Translations under genes and position numbers: made by a program | Notes under the pieces: generated by a model | What the model saw: the letters and a program-made list of their open reading frames with translations, nothing else | Databases searched by the model: none | Told to the model about the DNA's origin: nothing | Assembly: GCA_022648295.1 (NCBI GenBank) | Contig: JALCME010000004.1 | Location: forward strand, 1-64,000 | DNA length: 64,000 nucleotides | Direction of reading: 5' to 3' | From: Bacteroides sp. | GTDB lineage: Bacteria; Bacteroidota; Bacteroidia; Bacteroidales; Bacteroidaceae | Part shown: piece after piece, positions 1 through 8,260 of the stretch | Position numbering within the stretch: the first letter of the stretch is position 1 | Layout of the letters: every line of letters starts with the position of its first letter

Positions 1-246
1 AGTCAGGTGGTAACAGATGCATGTAAAAAATATGGTGGCTTTTATCTCGGTTCTATTGGTGGCCCTGCTGCTATTTTAGCACAGAATAATATTAAAAGCA
101 TTGAGTGCTTGGAATATCCAGAACTGGAAATGGAAGCGATATGGAAAATTGAGGTGGAAGATTTCCCCGCCTTTATTCTTGTAGATGATAAGGGAAATGA
201 TTTCTTTAAGCAGCTTAAGCCACGTTGCGTAGGAGATTGTAAATAG
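1..246 (+). CDS. Class I fumarate hydratase, C-terminal end (partial)
   Basis: The gene is cut by the window start; only the last 81 codons are present, open from base 1. The residues match the C-terminal (beta) domain of iron-sulfur class I fumarases (FumA/FumB type), which hydrate fumarate to malate: a conserved [16 protein letters not shown] segment, then [25 protein letters not shown] near the end, in which the metal-dependent hydro-lyase fold is recognisable. The protein would be cytoplasmic and act in the reductive branch of the TCA cycle, which Bacteroides uses for succinate formation; malate dehydrogenase lies elsewhere in the window (47913-48854). The catalytic cysteines lie upstream of the window. 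A strong terminator follows at 285-345. Confidence 0.93.
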   Translation, partial: SQVVTDACKKYGGFYLGSIGGPAAILAQNNIKSIECLEYPELEMEAIWKIEVEDFPAFILVDDKGNDFFKQLKPRCVGDCK

Positions 247-284
247 TACTTTCTTTTAGTAGGGAAGTTTGCTTTCCAAATATG

Positions 285-345
285 GAGCTGAATTCTAGGT
301 TCTTATCGGTAGAGGTAGAAAGCTAGAGTTCAGCTCTTTTCTTTT
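285..345. terminator. Rho-independent terminator after fumarase
   Basis: Arms GAGCTGAATTCTAG (285-298) and CTAGAGTTCAGCTC (323-336) pair over 14 positions with one mismatch. The right arm is followed by TTTTCTTTT (337-345). It ends the fumarase transcript and lies in front of the convergent lipoprotein gene. Confidence 0.8.
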
Positions 346-407
346 AGATATTTTGCCCAGCTTGGATAAATGGAAGATAGAGAAAAGGACATTTTCCGGT
401 CTGTCTT

Positions 408-1544
408 TTATTTTAATGTGTATCTAAATATCAATGGATTAGATTCTTCTGTCATGGAGTTGAGTAGAGTTTTCATTTCCTTCGGAACTTCTTTGTTCAC
501 AATCTGCTGTTTTAGCATGGGAAGCAGATGAGCAGGATAAACAAAAAAGACTTCTCCGTTGTTCCCTCCCACCGGTAAATAATTTGGCAATGGAATATTA
601 AACATGGTATTTATTATCATATCGTAGCATTGCACTCCACCATCTAGCTTTGATAGAAAGTATAATCCCGGTAAATTGGTACGAAAATATAAGCCTTTAT
701 TCGTCTCTTGAACATCTGTAATCGAATAAATATAGCTATTTTCGAGGCAGTATTTGTTTAGCTCCTTGCATTCTAAAGTTCGCTTTTTCATGTCTTCAGG
801 AAAAGATTTTTTTTGCCAATTTATTGCGTATAATGGAATCACTTCTATCCCTTTCAGCCGATAAATAGTGTTATCAAACCTTCGCGTAAAGTATAACTGT
901 TTTGTGGAAGAAATGGGCATACCTTGGGCATAGCAATAGGGGGCTGTTTCAAACAGAGGTGGTAATTCTTCTGTTATTCTATGACTTTGTTTTTCAATAA
1001 TAGTGACGGATGATTTCTCCGGTTTGTTATTTACATAAGTTGATTGGCTGAGATAAATATAGTCTCTGTCAACTCCTATGCAATTGTAACTCTTCTTTAG
1101 TCTTAACTTCGTTTCATATATTCCATCCAAATTGTAGAACAATATAGATGAGGGGTCTGCAAGAATAAGCAATTGTTTTTTGTACTTGTCAATAGCGATA
1201 TCTCGAATACTTATATATTCACCTGCTCCTCCTCCTACATTGTGGATTGTATTAATATGATGTCCCAAAGTGTCATAAAGTAAAATTTGCTTCATTGACT
1301 TATCCATTAGATAATAAGTTCCGTCATTTTTTAGTATGCGCTCTATTTTTGCGAATAAAGAGCGAGGAGTGTCTTCGAATGTAAATATGTTGCCATTCTT
1401 CATGAACGTTGTATCTGCAACTGATTTTATATTCCCAGTATATCGGATTTTGCTGCAATTTACTTCTGAAGATTGCTTGCAAGATGCTATAATAAGAGAT
1501 ATAGCCATACCTACGATTAATAATAAATATTTTCTTGTTTTCAT
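408..1544 (-). CDS. 6-bladed beta-propeller lipoprotein
   Basis: A 378-residue protein with a lipoprotein signal peptide: basic MKTRK, a hydrophobic stretch and the lipobox ending at Cys22 (LIIASC). The remainder resembles the Bacteroidales '6-bladed beta-propeller' family (NHL/BF3164-like lipoproteins). Repeated strand-rich segments of the kind ILLYDTLGHHINTI, LLILADPSSILFYNLDG and GLYFRTNLPGLYFL fit successive blades, with the typical GGGAGEY motif around residue 95. Such proteins are anchored to the envelope and often occur in many copies per genome; their ligand is unknown. It stands alone, convergent with fumarase. Three copies of ACTACA (1556-1561, 1574-1579, 1584-1589) lie just upstream of the start and could be a regulatory site, but this is weak. 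Confidence 0.8.
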   Translation of the reverse strand: MKTRKYLLLIVGMAISLIIASCKQSSEVNCSKIRYTGNIKSVADTTFMKNGNIFTFEDTPRSLFAKIERILKNDGTYYLMDKSMKQILLYDTLGHHINTIHNVGGGAGEYISIRDIAIDKYKKQLLILADPSSILFYNLDGIYETKLRLKKSYNCIGVDRDYIYLSQSTYVNNKPEKSSVTIIEKQSHRITEELPPLFETAPYCYAQGMPISSTKQLYFTRRFDNTIYRLKGIEVIPLYAINWQKKSFPEDMKKRTLECKELNKYCLENSYIYSITDVQETNKGLYFRTNLPGLYFLSKLDGGVQCYDMIINTMFNIPLPNYLPVGGNNGEVFFVYPAHLLPMLKQQIVNKEVPKEMKTLLNSMTEESNPLIFRYTLK

Positions 1545-1810
1545 AAATCTCTTCTACTACATGAAAGACTTTGACTACATATTACTACACCCCTACCATA
1601 GCAATCTACTTCTGTGCAAATCCAATAATAAATATTACCCAATTTATCCGTATATGGCCCTTCTCGCCATGATCTGTCTTCTATATTGTCTAATAATAAT
1701 CTGCTGCAACTACCATAAATGTGATTTTCATTTTGTTCTTTAGAAATTTGTTACTTAATAATATAAATATAAAGAAATATCCGTTATTAAAACGATGATT
1801 ATACGTGAAA

Positions 1811-1860
1811 AAGGCGTGAGAAGAAGCGTGAAAAAAAAATCACGCTCCTTCTCACGCCTT
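1811..1860. repeat. Long near-perfect inverted repeat (hairpin)
   Basis: Two 21-base arms (1811-1831 and 1840-1860) are complementary with a single mismatch. The core is GGCGTGAGAAG paired with CTTCTCACGCC, the loop is an 8-A run, and an A-rich stretch follows. No gene ends close by on the plus strand, so this is more likely an intergenic palindrome or remnant than an ordinary terminator, although the A tracts on both sides would give U tracts in a leftward transcript. Confidence 0.7.
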
Positions 1861-2084
1861 AAAAAAATGAGTTCCAAAAAGAATAATACAAATGAACTAC
1901 TACAAACAATATCGGTCTTAAAAGAGGGCTTCTTTGATAAAGTGCTATAAGTAAGATAGCCTGTTGCCTGATTGATTATAAAATATAAAAGAGCGATGCC
2001 ATATATCTTTTATCTAGCAGATATTTTTAAGTTTATAATCCGCAGAATCAATGACAACCCGCTTTCCTAGCATAATTCTTTTAG

Positions 2085-2592
2085 CAAGAGGAGATCCTTC
2101 CATTTATACTATTTTCCACTGACTTTCTACCTACACAAGTAGTTAATAATTTACATTCCTCAATTAAAGTTATTACAGCTAATGGAGGATACATGGACGA
2201 AATCTCCAGATTAAATCAAGATAAATCTCGATATAGACTAAGAATTGTTATTAGCGATTATGATAAAAAGGATCCAAACTGACATAAAATAGAGGATGGT
2301 AGAAAGATATTTTTCATGCTTGATAAACGATATAATACTTTTACAAAAAGCATGAATACACACTCGATTCATCAAAAGAAATGGTGAAAATAACAACGAT
2401 AAAACTTTTAATCAACAAAGTTTAAACAAGTTCTTAATCAAAAAATGGGACTTCATTAATCGAAAGCACTATTCTGCCCTAATCTCCGGGAGCTTCTTCA
2501 ATCTAGTTAAGAGAACAAAATATGAGATACAGCCTATACCACATTTGGGTATTTTTGCTACACTTTTGCCATTATTAAAATATTATGATTAA
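2085..2592 (+). pseudogene. Decayed gene of unknown function
   Basis: No intact gene is present between 1545 and 2811, but two blocks read like real protein. Frame 3 from 2085 to 2387 has one in-frame stop (TGA at 2280) and includes SSIKVITANGGYMDEISRLN and, after the stop, KIEDGRKIFFMLDKRYN. Frame 1 from 2356 to 2592 includes KKWDFINRKHYSALISGSFF and ends in a TAA at 2590. Joined by one frameshift near 2350 they would give about 165 residues with neither a convincing start nor an upstream part. I do not recognise the family. The bases are very AT-rich and the neighbourhood (IS remnant, homopolymer tract, palindromes) suggests an eroding accessory region. It may instead be chance open frame in AT-rich DNA. 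Confidence 0.35.
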
Positions 2593-2762
2593 GAAAAAAG
2601 TCACCTTGCCTTATAAAGATAAAAAGAATATCAAATACATAATCTTATAACCTAGATATATTAATTATTATATTTAATAGAATAAGCTGTGTGGCATTTC
2701 CTGTTACAAAATAAGATATTTCCTTTAACTAACTTAAAGAAAGACTAATCTTCTATACGTAT

Positions 2763-2780
2763 AAAAAAAAGGGGGGGGGG
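2763..2780. repeat. Homopolymer tract A8 followed by G10
   Basis: Eight A (2763-2770) are followed directly by ten G (2771-2780), about 30 bases from the end of the transposase remnant. No reading frame crosses it, so there is no sign of contingency-gene phase variation here. It is a likely slippage site and could also vary by sequencing error. Confidence 0.85.
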
Positions 2781-2811
2781 AACTTCGTTCCTTTCTATAT
2801 CGTTCTTTACT

Positions 2812-3629
2812 TCATACCAAATTGGGCGGCTCTTCATCAATTAAGCTGAACAAGATATGTTCAAGCACCAGCTTGTTTCTTAGGAGTTCAACGCCTGCTT
2901 TTAATCTTTTCAGATTCATACTTCCCTTCGCTATCTTATCGTTTTTAAGAGTAGCCAACGCCATCTTAGTGAGTGCCGAAAAGTTTCTTGCGGCATTCTT
3001 GACTTTCTTGCTTTGATCCTCATGAAGAGTGACATCCAGTTGCCAATGAAGATTGTTTTCTATAGACCAATGTTGCCTAATCGCATTCGCGACTTCTTCC
3101 GGATTGTTATTATCAAGTGAGGTTATATAATACCTGGTTTCTTCTGTTATTTCTCCCGTAGCATGGACTATTCTTTCCGAAGTTATACCCACAACCGATT
3201 TCAAGCCGACAAATCTCCCCTTAAACATATTTGCCATGATATCAGCTCCATAATTAATAACCAGGCAGGTTCTGCATTGCATTTACTGGAACCGCGCATC
3301 AATTTGCCATCTATAACCACAACCCCTTCTATCTTATCGCAAATCTGCTTAGCCCAATTGCGAAAGATCAGTTCGAAATGTTGGGAATCAAGAATACTAA
3401 AGAACCAGTTAAAGGTGTCATGGCTGGGGATAGATACTAAATCGGGTAATCGCTTTTTAAAGAAGTCTATCTTGGAATGTCCGAATGCTTCTATCTCATT
3501 CCAAGATTGAGCACCACATATCACCGCAGAGATGGCAATATAGATGATGTGCTCCATTTTATGGACTTTCTTGCGATCTAATCTGGGATCTTTTATTTGT
3601 TTACAAATGTAAATAATGTCTATATTCAT
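2812..3629 (-). pseudogene. ISAs1-family transposase, internally deleted remnant
   Basis: Two minus-strand reading frames together form a broken DDE transposase of the ISAs1 family (also called H-repeat-associated proteins). The N-terminal part (3201-3629) has the family start DPRLDRKKVHKMEHIIYIAI, then AQSWNEIEAFGHSK, PSHDTFNWFFS and VVVIDGKLMRGSSK, the last containing the first catalytic Asp. The C-terminal part (2812-3282, another frame) has GRFVGLKSVV, TRYYITSL, IRQHWSIENNLHWQLDV (the catalytic Glu) and the family tail KNAARNFSALTKMAL. The segment that normally joins them, carrying KSNEITAIPELL, the second Asp (VTIDAMG) and about 100-125 residues in all, is absent, and the frames do not match. 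The transposase is therefore dead. I could not define terminal inverted repeats or target duplications. Confidence 0.85.
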
Positions 3630-3791
3630 GTCAAAGGATGTTTATTTGAGTATTGCAAATATAATAAATTGATCACACATAGATAGTAGCGTATCACTTA
3701 TATATACCATATATACAAGGAGAAAGATATATTCAATGTAGTAAAAACTATAATGCGTCTGCCCTGCCATACCATATATCTTTAGTATACC

Positions 3792-3867
3792 CACAGCTGT
3801 GGAAAAGTCTCTTCACATTCGTGGTACTTCTTCTCCACAATTGTGAAGAATATTTCCCACAGCTGTG
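3792..3867. repeat. Array of four 10-bp palindromes at exact 22-bp period (array 1)
   Basis: Four short palindromes sit at 3792-3801 (CACAGCTGTG), 3814-3823 (CACATTCGTG), 3836-3845 (CACAATTGTG) and 3858-3867 (CACAGCTGTG). Their centres are exactly 22 bp apart, with unrelated 12-bp spacers. The outer copies extend to CCCACAGCTGTGGG-like sequences. The same arrangement recurs at 47504-47579. A short open frame on the minus strand across the array is a shadow of the repeats and not a gene. Function unknown: candidates are a protein-binding array with sites two helical turns apart, or a repeat family. Confidence 0.85.
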
Positions 3868-4274
3868 GGTAACCATAACATATTGTACATGAGTAAAGGA
3901 GACATTAGGCATTAAACAAAGAGACACCAAGTCTTGGTCTTAAAGAGAACAAGGAGTTGATGCAGAGTACTGCAATTTCCCGGTATAAGCGGTGTCTTCA
4001 CAGGCAAAAAGGCTTAAAGTGCAAGCAAATGTTTGCCTACACTATTTTTATTTGCTGCCACCACTCCTTATCTATTTGTATATCAGCACAATAAAACCGT
4101 TAGTGCAAGCGTGCAAGTAAAGTAGTGAAAAAATACTGGGTAGAGAGTAGGACTATCCGACATAAGCGAAACAAAAGAGTAAAAAATAAAGAGTATTATA
4201 CCCAGCCGTCATATCTTCATTTAAATTATACAAAACTAAAGAAAATAAGGATCAAATTATCTTAATATATTTCC
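3868..4274. other. Gene-free stretch between palindrome array and comEC
   Basis: About 400 bases with no convincing reading frame on either strand. It holds no clear terminator for the comEC-like gene, which ends at 4275. Nothing else recognisable was seen. Confidence 0.6.
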
Positions 4275-6452
4275 TTAAACATCAATACTCAAAGCTCCAG
4301 ATTCCGTCAGAACTGTATAAGGAATATCCAAACGCAGACATTCAGCTTCCAGCTTCCGAGTACGATAGGCGGAAAGTGAGCTATCCAAAACGACGGCGTG
4401 AATGAGAAATACCGATTTTAAGTCAGTAAGACGTCCAGTATATCCTTTGGAAACATACAAGTAATCAATGGATAACGGACGAGACGAAGCAGAAGTTCTC
4501 CAGCAATTACTATTGAGCAAACAAATCGTTTTGTTCCCATAAGTAAGAAGCTGATGATGAACCGAAAGCATTGAAGCGGAGTAATCCCCAACTCCGGCAA
4601 TAACTTCCGGTTTGGAGAGCTGCATACGATTCCAATGCCGGGAGAGCATCCGAGACATACGGGAAACATCGGGCACCGTATCCGCACAGACCAACCAGGA
4701 ACGATTGGCACCTGTTAAACAATGAATAGCCGGACAGTTCCGGCAATTATAAAAAACAATGCTACGACGGGGAGCTGTTTTAAAGTCCAAAGCAACATCA
4801 TAAGATACCAGAATAAGCAAACATAGCAAGAAGCAACACACGCTACGGAAAGTGCGCTTAGCAAAACCACGAAAAAGCAACAGCAAAAACAAATACAACA
4901 GAAAGACTTCAAAAGCATCTAATGAAAGCGCATTTATAGAAGCAAAGGGTAACCGACTGACCCCGTACAACAAATGGTTTTGCGAGTCAATCAGCAGATT
5001 GACAACCTGAGCAAACGGATGTTGAAGAAGAGGAAAAGGAGTGAGTAGCAACATCAAAACAGCAGAATAAAGAATTAAAGTAACCAAAGGAATCAACCAC
5101 AAACCGGTTAAAAGGAAATGTACGGGAAAACGGGAAAAATAGAAGATGGTTAAAGGAGCCGTCCCTACCTGAGCAGCCACGGAAAGCGTTGCCAACCCCC
5201 AAATGTAACGCAAGAAACGTTGTTTCACAGCAACAAGGTGATACAGTTTAGGCTGTATAAGCAGAATGGAAGCAACTGCGGAAAAAGAGAGCTGAAAGCC
5301 TACATCAAAAAGCCAAAGGGGATTGTAGATTAGCATCAACAGAGCCGTAAGAGCCAACGTATTCAAGGAGAGTTGCCTCCCGGATTGCAAACAGGAAACC
5401 GCCAGTAACGAAAACATGATTACCGAACGTACCACTGAAGGTGAAAGCCCGGTAAACAGGGCAAAAGCCCACAATGCTACGATAAGCAGAAGCAGGCTTA
5501 GCGGTTTGAAGAAAGAGTGGCGCTTCCACAACGGACGCACAAAGAAAAGGAATAACGCATAGAGTAACCCCACATGAAGTCCAGACAATGCCAATACGTG
5601 ACTGGCGCCAGATATGGAATAGGTTTCTCTGATCTCATCGCTTAATTCGTCTTTATCGCCTACGGTGAGTGCCGAAAGCACAGCCAAGCGGTTACCGGAA
5701 AAGCCCAAATCACGGTACAAACGTTCCATGCTTTCACGACACCCTAATGCCCGTTGCTGCATGGTGTGTAACGGTTCATGTCTTAAAACGCTCCAATGTC
5801 CGGCTGCCACATAAGCCGTACCGCTTCCTCCCCTGCGGATCAGATAACGTACATAATCAAATTCATCAGGATTTCCGTTATTAGTTGGCGGAACAAGACG
5901 GGTATGCACTAACAGCTGATCCCCCCGACGTAAACCCAGACTCACGGAGTCTTTGGGGAAATAAAGCAAAAACACTGACTTCCGGGAAGAGCCATTCAAG
6001 CTGTTTGCTTTAAATTCGCCTGTCACAACACTGCGACACATGATGCTTCGTTCCTTTAATTCAGGATTCCGCACAATAACAGCTTTATAAGTCTGCTCCA
6101 CGCCGGAAAAAGGAAAGTCAGTGCAATGCAAGCTATGATTTGTGACAAGGAATCCCAACCCAAAGAAGATCAAAGAGATCAGTATGCCTTGCAACTCATG
6201 AAAACGGCTATACCTAAAGAGTAAAGACACAATCAGAAGACCGGAGAAGAACAGCAAACAAAGAAAAAGTAAAAGAGCCGGATAGTACCAGTCAGTAGAA
6301 ACTTCAAAAGGAAGATGATGAAAAACTGAAGCAAAGAAAGGGAGAAAGTCGGTGTAATGGGAAAAGAACAGCCAATCGGCACACACAATTCCTCCTGCAA
6401 GCGGCATCAAAAGTCGTAGAAAAGGATGTCGCTGCAGGCACTCGGTAATCAA
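4275..6452 (-). CDS. ComEC/Rec2-family membrane protein
   Basis: A 725-residue polytopic inner-membrane protein of the ComEC/Rec2 family, the channel that passes single-stranded DNA in natural transformation. It has an N-terminal DUF4131-type region with two or three membrane helices (residues 1-110). An OB-like segment follows around 120-220 (PPTNNGNPDEFDYVRYL). The competence core with many helices spans about 250-560 and includes SGASHVLALSGLHVGLLYAL and FTGLSPSVVRSVIMF. The last 160 residues stand where the metallo-beta-lactamase domain is found in Bacillus ComEC, but no HxHxDH motif is visible, so this part is degenerate or diverged. It is the last gene of a minus-strand run after rpe (12-bp gap). 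Whether the organism is transformable is not shown by this. Confidence 0.9.
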   Translation of the reverse strand: MITECLQRHPFLRLLMPLAGGIVCADWLFFSHYTDFLPFFASVFHHLPFEVSTDWYYPALLLFLCLLFFSGLLIVSLLFRYSRFHELQGILISLIFFGLGFLVTNHSLHCTDFPFSGVEQTYKAVIVRNPELKERSIMCRSVVTGEFKANSLNGSSRKSVFLLYFPKDSVSLGLRRGDQLLVHTRLVPPTNNGNPDEFDYVRYLIRRGGSGTAYVAAGHWSVLRHEPLHTMQQRALGCRESMERLYRDLGFSGNRLAVLSALTVGDKDELSDEIRETYSISGASHVLALSGLHVGLLYALFLFFVRPLWKRHSFFKPLSLLLLIVALWAFALFTGLSPSVVRSVIMFSLLAVSCLQSGRQLSLNTLALTALLMLIYNPLWLFDVGFQLSFSAVASILLIQPKLYHLVAVKQRFLRYIWGLATLSVAAQVGTAPLTIFYFSRFPVHFLLTGLWLIPLVTLILYSAVLMLLLTPFPLLQHPFAQVVNLLIDSQNHLLYGVSRLPFASINALSLDAFEVFLLYLFLLLLFRGFAKRTFRSVCCFLLCLLILVSYDVALDFKTAPRRSIVFYNCRNCPAIHCLTGANRSWLVCADTVPDVSRMSRMLSRHWNRMQLSKPEVIAGVGDYSASMLSVHHQLLTYGNKTICLLNSNCWRTSASSRPLSIDYLYVSKGYTGRLTDLKSVFLIHAVVLDSSLSAYRTRKLEAECLRLDIPYTVLTESGALSIDV

Positions 6453-6464
6453 CGATAAAGAGGT

Positions 6465-7118
6465 TTACAAATCCTTCAGTAAGTGAATGGCATCCACCGG
6501 ATTCTGAGCAGAAAAGACGGCATTACCAGCTACCAACACATCAGCACCAGCTTTAACCAACTGAGCACCGGTCTCTAAGTTCACCCCGCCATCTACTTCT
6601 ATTAGTGCTTTTGAGCCGGTAGCGTCAATTAGTTCCCGCAACTCGCGGACTTTATCCACCGTATGCGCTATGAACTTTTGTCCGCCGAAACCGGGATTGA
6701 CTCCCATCAACAATACCATATAAACATCCCGGATAATATCTTTCAACAGCATCACGGGAGTAGCCGGATTAAGCGTCACCGCCGGTTGCATACCTGCTTC
6801 CCGTATTTGCTGCACTACCCGGTGTAGATGCGGACATGCTTCATAATGCACATTCATAGTGTGTGCGCCCAGAGCCTTCACTTCAGGAATAAACTTCTCA
6901 GGTTGAACAATCATCAAATGGACATCCAAAGGTTTCTTCGAAAGCTTAGCGACATACTTTAGAACAGGAAAACCGAAAGAGATATTAGGTACAAATACAC
7001 CATCCATGATGTCAATATGTACCCAGTCGGCCTCACTATCATTGAGCATTTCAATGTCTCTTGCCAGAAAAGCAAAATCAGCGGATAAAATAGAAGGAGC
7101 TATAAGAGGTTTCATCAT
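6465..7118 (-). CDS. rpe: Ribulose-phosphate 3-epimerase
   Basis: Interconverts ribulose 5-phosphate and xylulose 5-phosphate in the non-oxidative pentose phosphate pathway; cytoplasmic TIM barrel, about 217 residues as usual for the family. Visible signatures are IAPSILSADFAFL at the start, VHIDIMDGVFVPNISFG (metal-binding His and Asp), DVHLMI, VNPGFGGQKF (phosphate loop) and IEVDGGVN with the second catalytic Asp. I start it at the first Met of MMKPLIAPSILSAD; an in-frame ATG six codons upstream would add MCKYNN, which family members lack. It lies 69 bp after fmt and 12 bp before the comEC-like gene, most likely one operon. Confidence 0.95.
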   Translation of the reverse strand: MMKPLIAPSILSADFAFLARDIEMLNDSEADWVHIDIMDGVFVPNISFGFPVLKYVAKLSKKPLDVHLMIVQPEKFIPEVKALGAHTMNVHYEACPHLHRVVQQIREAGMQPAVTLNPATPVMLLKDIIRDVYMVLLMGVNPGFGGQKFIAHTVDKVRELRELIDATGSKALIEVDGGVNLETGAQLVKAGADVLVAGNAVFSAQNPVDAIHLLKDL

Positions 7119-7187
7119 ATTATTATATTTACACAACCTAACAACGGCTATATTTTATAAAACACAAAAGTGAATAAAAGGTTTCAA

Positions 7188-8231
7188 TCAGTCCATCCGG
7201 TAATTGTTATCCAGATGAAAACCACGCAACAGCTCATCGGTTTTCAAGCGCTTCTTACCCGGAAGTTGCAAAGCATGCACTCCGATAAAGCCATCTGCAG
7301 CAGCAACACGGATATAGGTCTTACCATCCGTAACCAACTGCCCCGGAGTATAATTAAAGAGAATACAATCCTCTGCTGATACTTTTTCCGCCTCAAAGAT
7401 TTTAACCACCACAGTCTCTTCATCAGGAGAAACCAGTTCCGCCCAGGCAGCAGGATATGGGGAGAGTCCCCGTATAAAGTCATAAACCCGTTTAACAGGT
7501 TGGTTCCAGTCAATGCGGCAAGTCTCCTTAAAGATTTTCGGAGCCGGACGCAATTCGTTATTACTCATCATCTCTTCTTGAGGTATGGGTTTCACCGACC
7601 CATCGAGTATGGCATCCACCGTTTCCAGCACCAACCGTCCTCCAAGCACCATAAGTTTATCGTGTACCACACCTACATTATCCGTATCGGCTATCGGAAT
7701 ACGCTCCTGACGAATCACTTCCCCGGTATCTATATCGTGTCTCAAAAAGAAAGTCGTAACCCCCGTTTCCGTATCTCCATTAATAACCGCCCAATTAATA
7801 GGCGCTGCTCCCCGATATTGAGGTAATAGAGAAGCATGAAGGTTAAAAGTACCCAGACGCGGCATGTTCCACACCACTTCGGGAAGCATACGGAAAGCAA
7901 CTACAATCTGCAAATCCGCTTTCAACTCACGCAATGCGTCGAGAAAGGTTTCATCTTTCAGCTTTTCCGGCTGTAATAAAACGATCTCTTCAGCAGCAAC
8001 ACGATCCGTAGTATTCGTCACCTTCGATTGAGCAACCTTCAGTCCTTCATTATAAGCATCCACATACTGCTTAACAGGCGAAGACTGAAGTTTATGCCCG
8101 CGTCCGGCCGGTTTATCAGGCATTGTTATAACACCTACCACATGATAACCACCTTCAACCAAACAACGGAGTGGCTCCACCGCAAATTCGGGAGTACCCA
8201 TATATACTATACGTAAATTTTCTTTCTTCAT
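7188..8231 (-). CDS. fmt: Methionyl-tRNA formyltransferase
   Basis: Transfers a formyl group from 10-formyl-THF to Met-tRNA(fMet) for translation initiation; cytoplasmic. The N-terminal formyltransferase domain (residues 5-210) shows RIVYMGTPEFAV, MPDKPAGRG, FRMLPEVVWNMPRLGTFNLHASLLP (catalytic Asn/His) and YRGAAPINWAVINGDTETGVT. The C-terminal domain carries ELRPAPKIF and LSPYPAAWAEL and ends with LPGKKRLKTDELLRGF. At 347 residues it is longer than the usual 315-325. The extra length is an insertion of about 20 residues near positions 61-83, between SPVKQY and LLQPEKLKDE, where relatives have only a short link. It sits in the tsaC-clc-fmt-rpe-comEC series and starts 29 bp after the channel gene. 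Confidence 0.96.
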   Translation of the reverse strand: MKKENLRIVYMGTPEFAVEPLRCLVEGGYHVVGVITMPDKPAGRGHKLQSSPVKQYVDAYNEGLKVAQSKVTNTTDRVAAEEIVLLQPEKLKDETFLDALRELKADLQIVVAFRMLPEVVWNMPRLGTFNLHASLLPQYRGAAPINWAVINGDTETGVTTFFLRHDIDTGEVIRQERIPIADTDNVGVVHDKLMVLGGRLVLETVDAILDGSVKPIPQEEMMSNNELRPAPKIFKETCRIDWNQPVKRVYDFIRGLSPYPAAWAELVSPDEETVVVKIFEAEKVSAEDCILFNYTPGQLVTDGKTYIRVAAADGFIGVHALQLPGKKRLKTDELLRGFHLDNNYRMD

Positions 8232-8260
8232 GCTGCAAACCTTTTAAAATGAAATCCACG

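Noticed and set aside
1556-1589. Three ACTACA copies upstream of the lipoprotein gene as a LytTR site
   Set aside because: Spacing is 18 and 10 bp rather than about 21, and the match to the TTCACTACA repeat is only six bases.
1336-1743. 135-codon plus-strand open frame across the start of the lipoprotein gene
   Set aside because: Its first half is antisense to a gene with a clear lipoprotein signal and family, the rest is low-complexity hydrophobic sequence; no family resemblance.
3792-3867. CRISPR-like array
   Set aside because: Repeat units are only 10 bp, palindromic and degenerate, spacers only 12 bp, and no cas gene is in the window. The same holds for 47504-47579.
3748-3930. 60-codon minus-strand open frame with repeated HSCG/QLWRR
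   Set aside because: It is the translated shadow of the 22-bp palindrome array and has no other support.
4418-5529. Several 60-100 codon open frames inside the comEC-like gene
   Set aside because: All are out-of-frame shadows of the 725-codon gene; Cys/Phe/Leu-rich composition with no family match.
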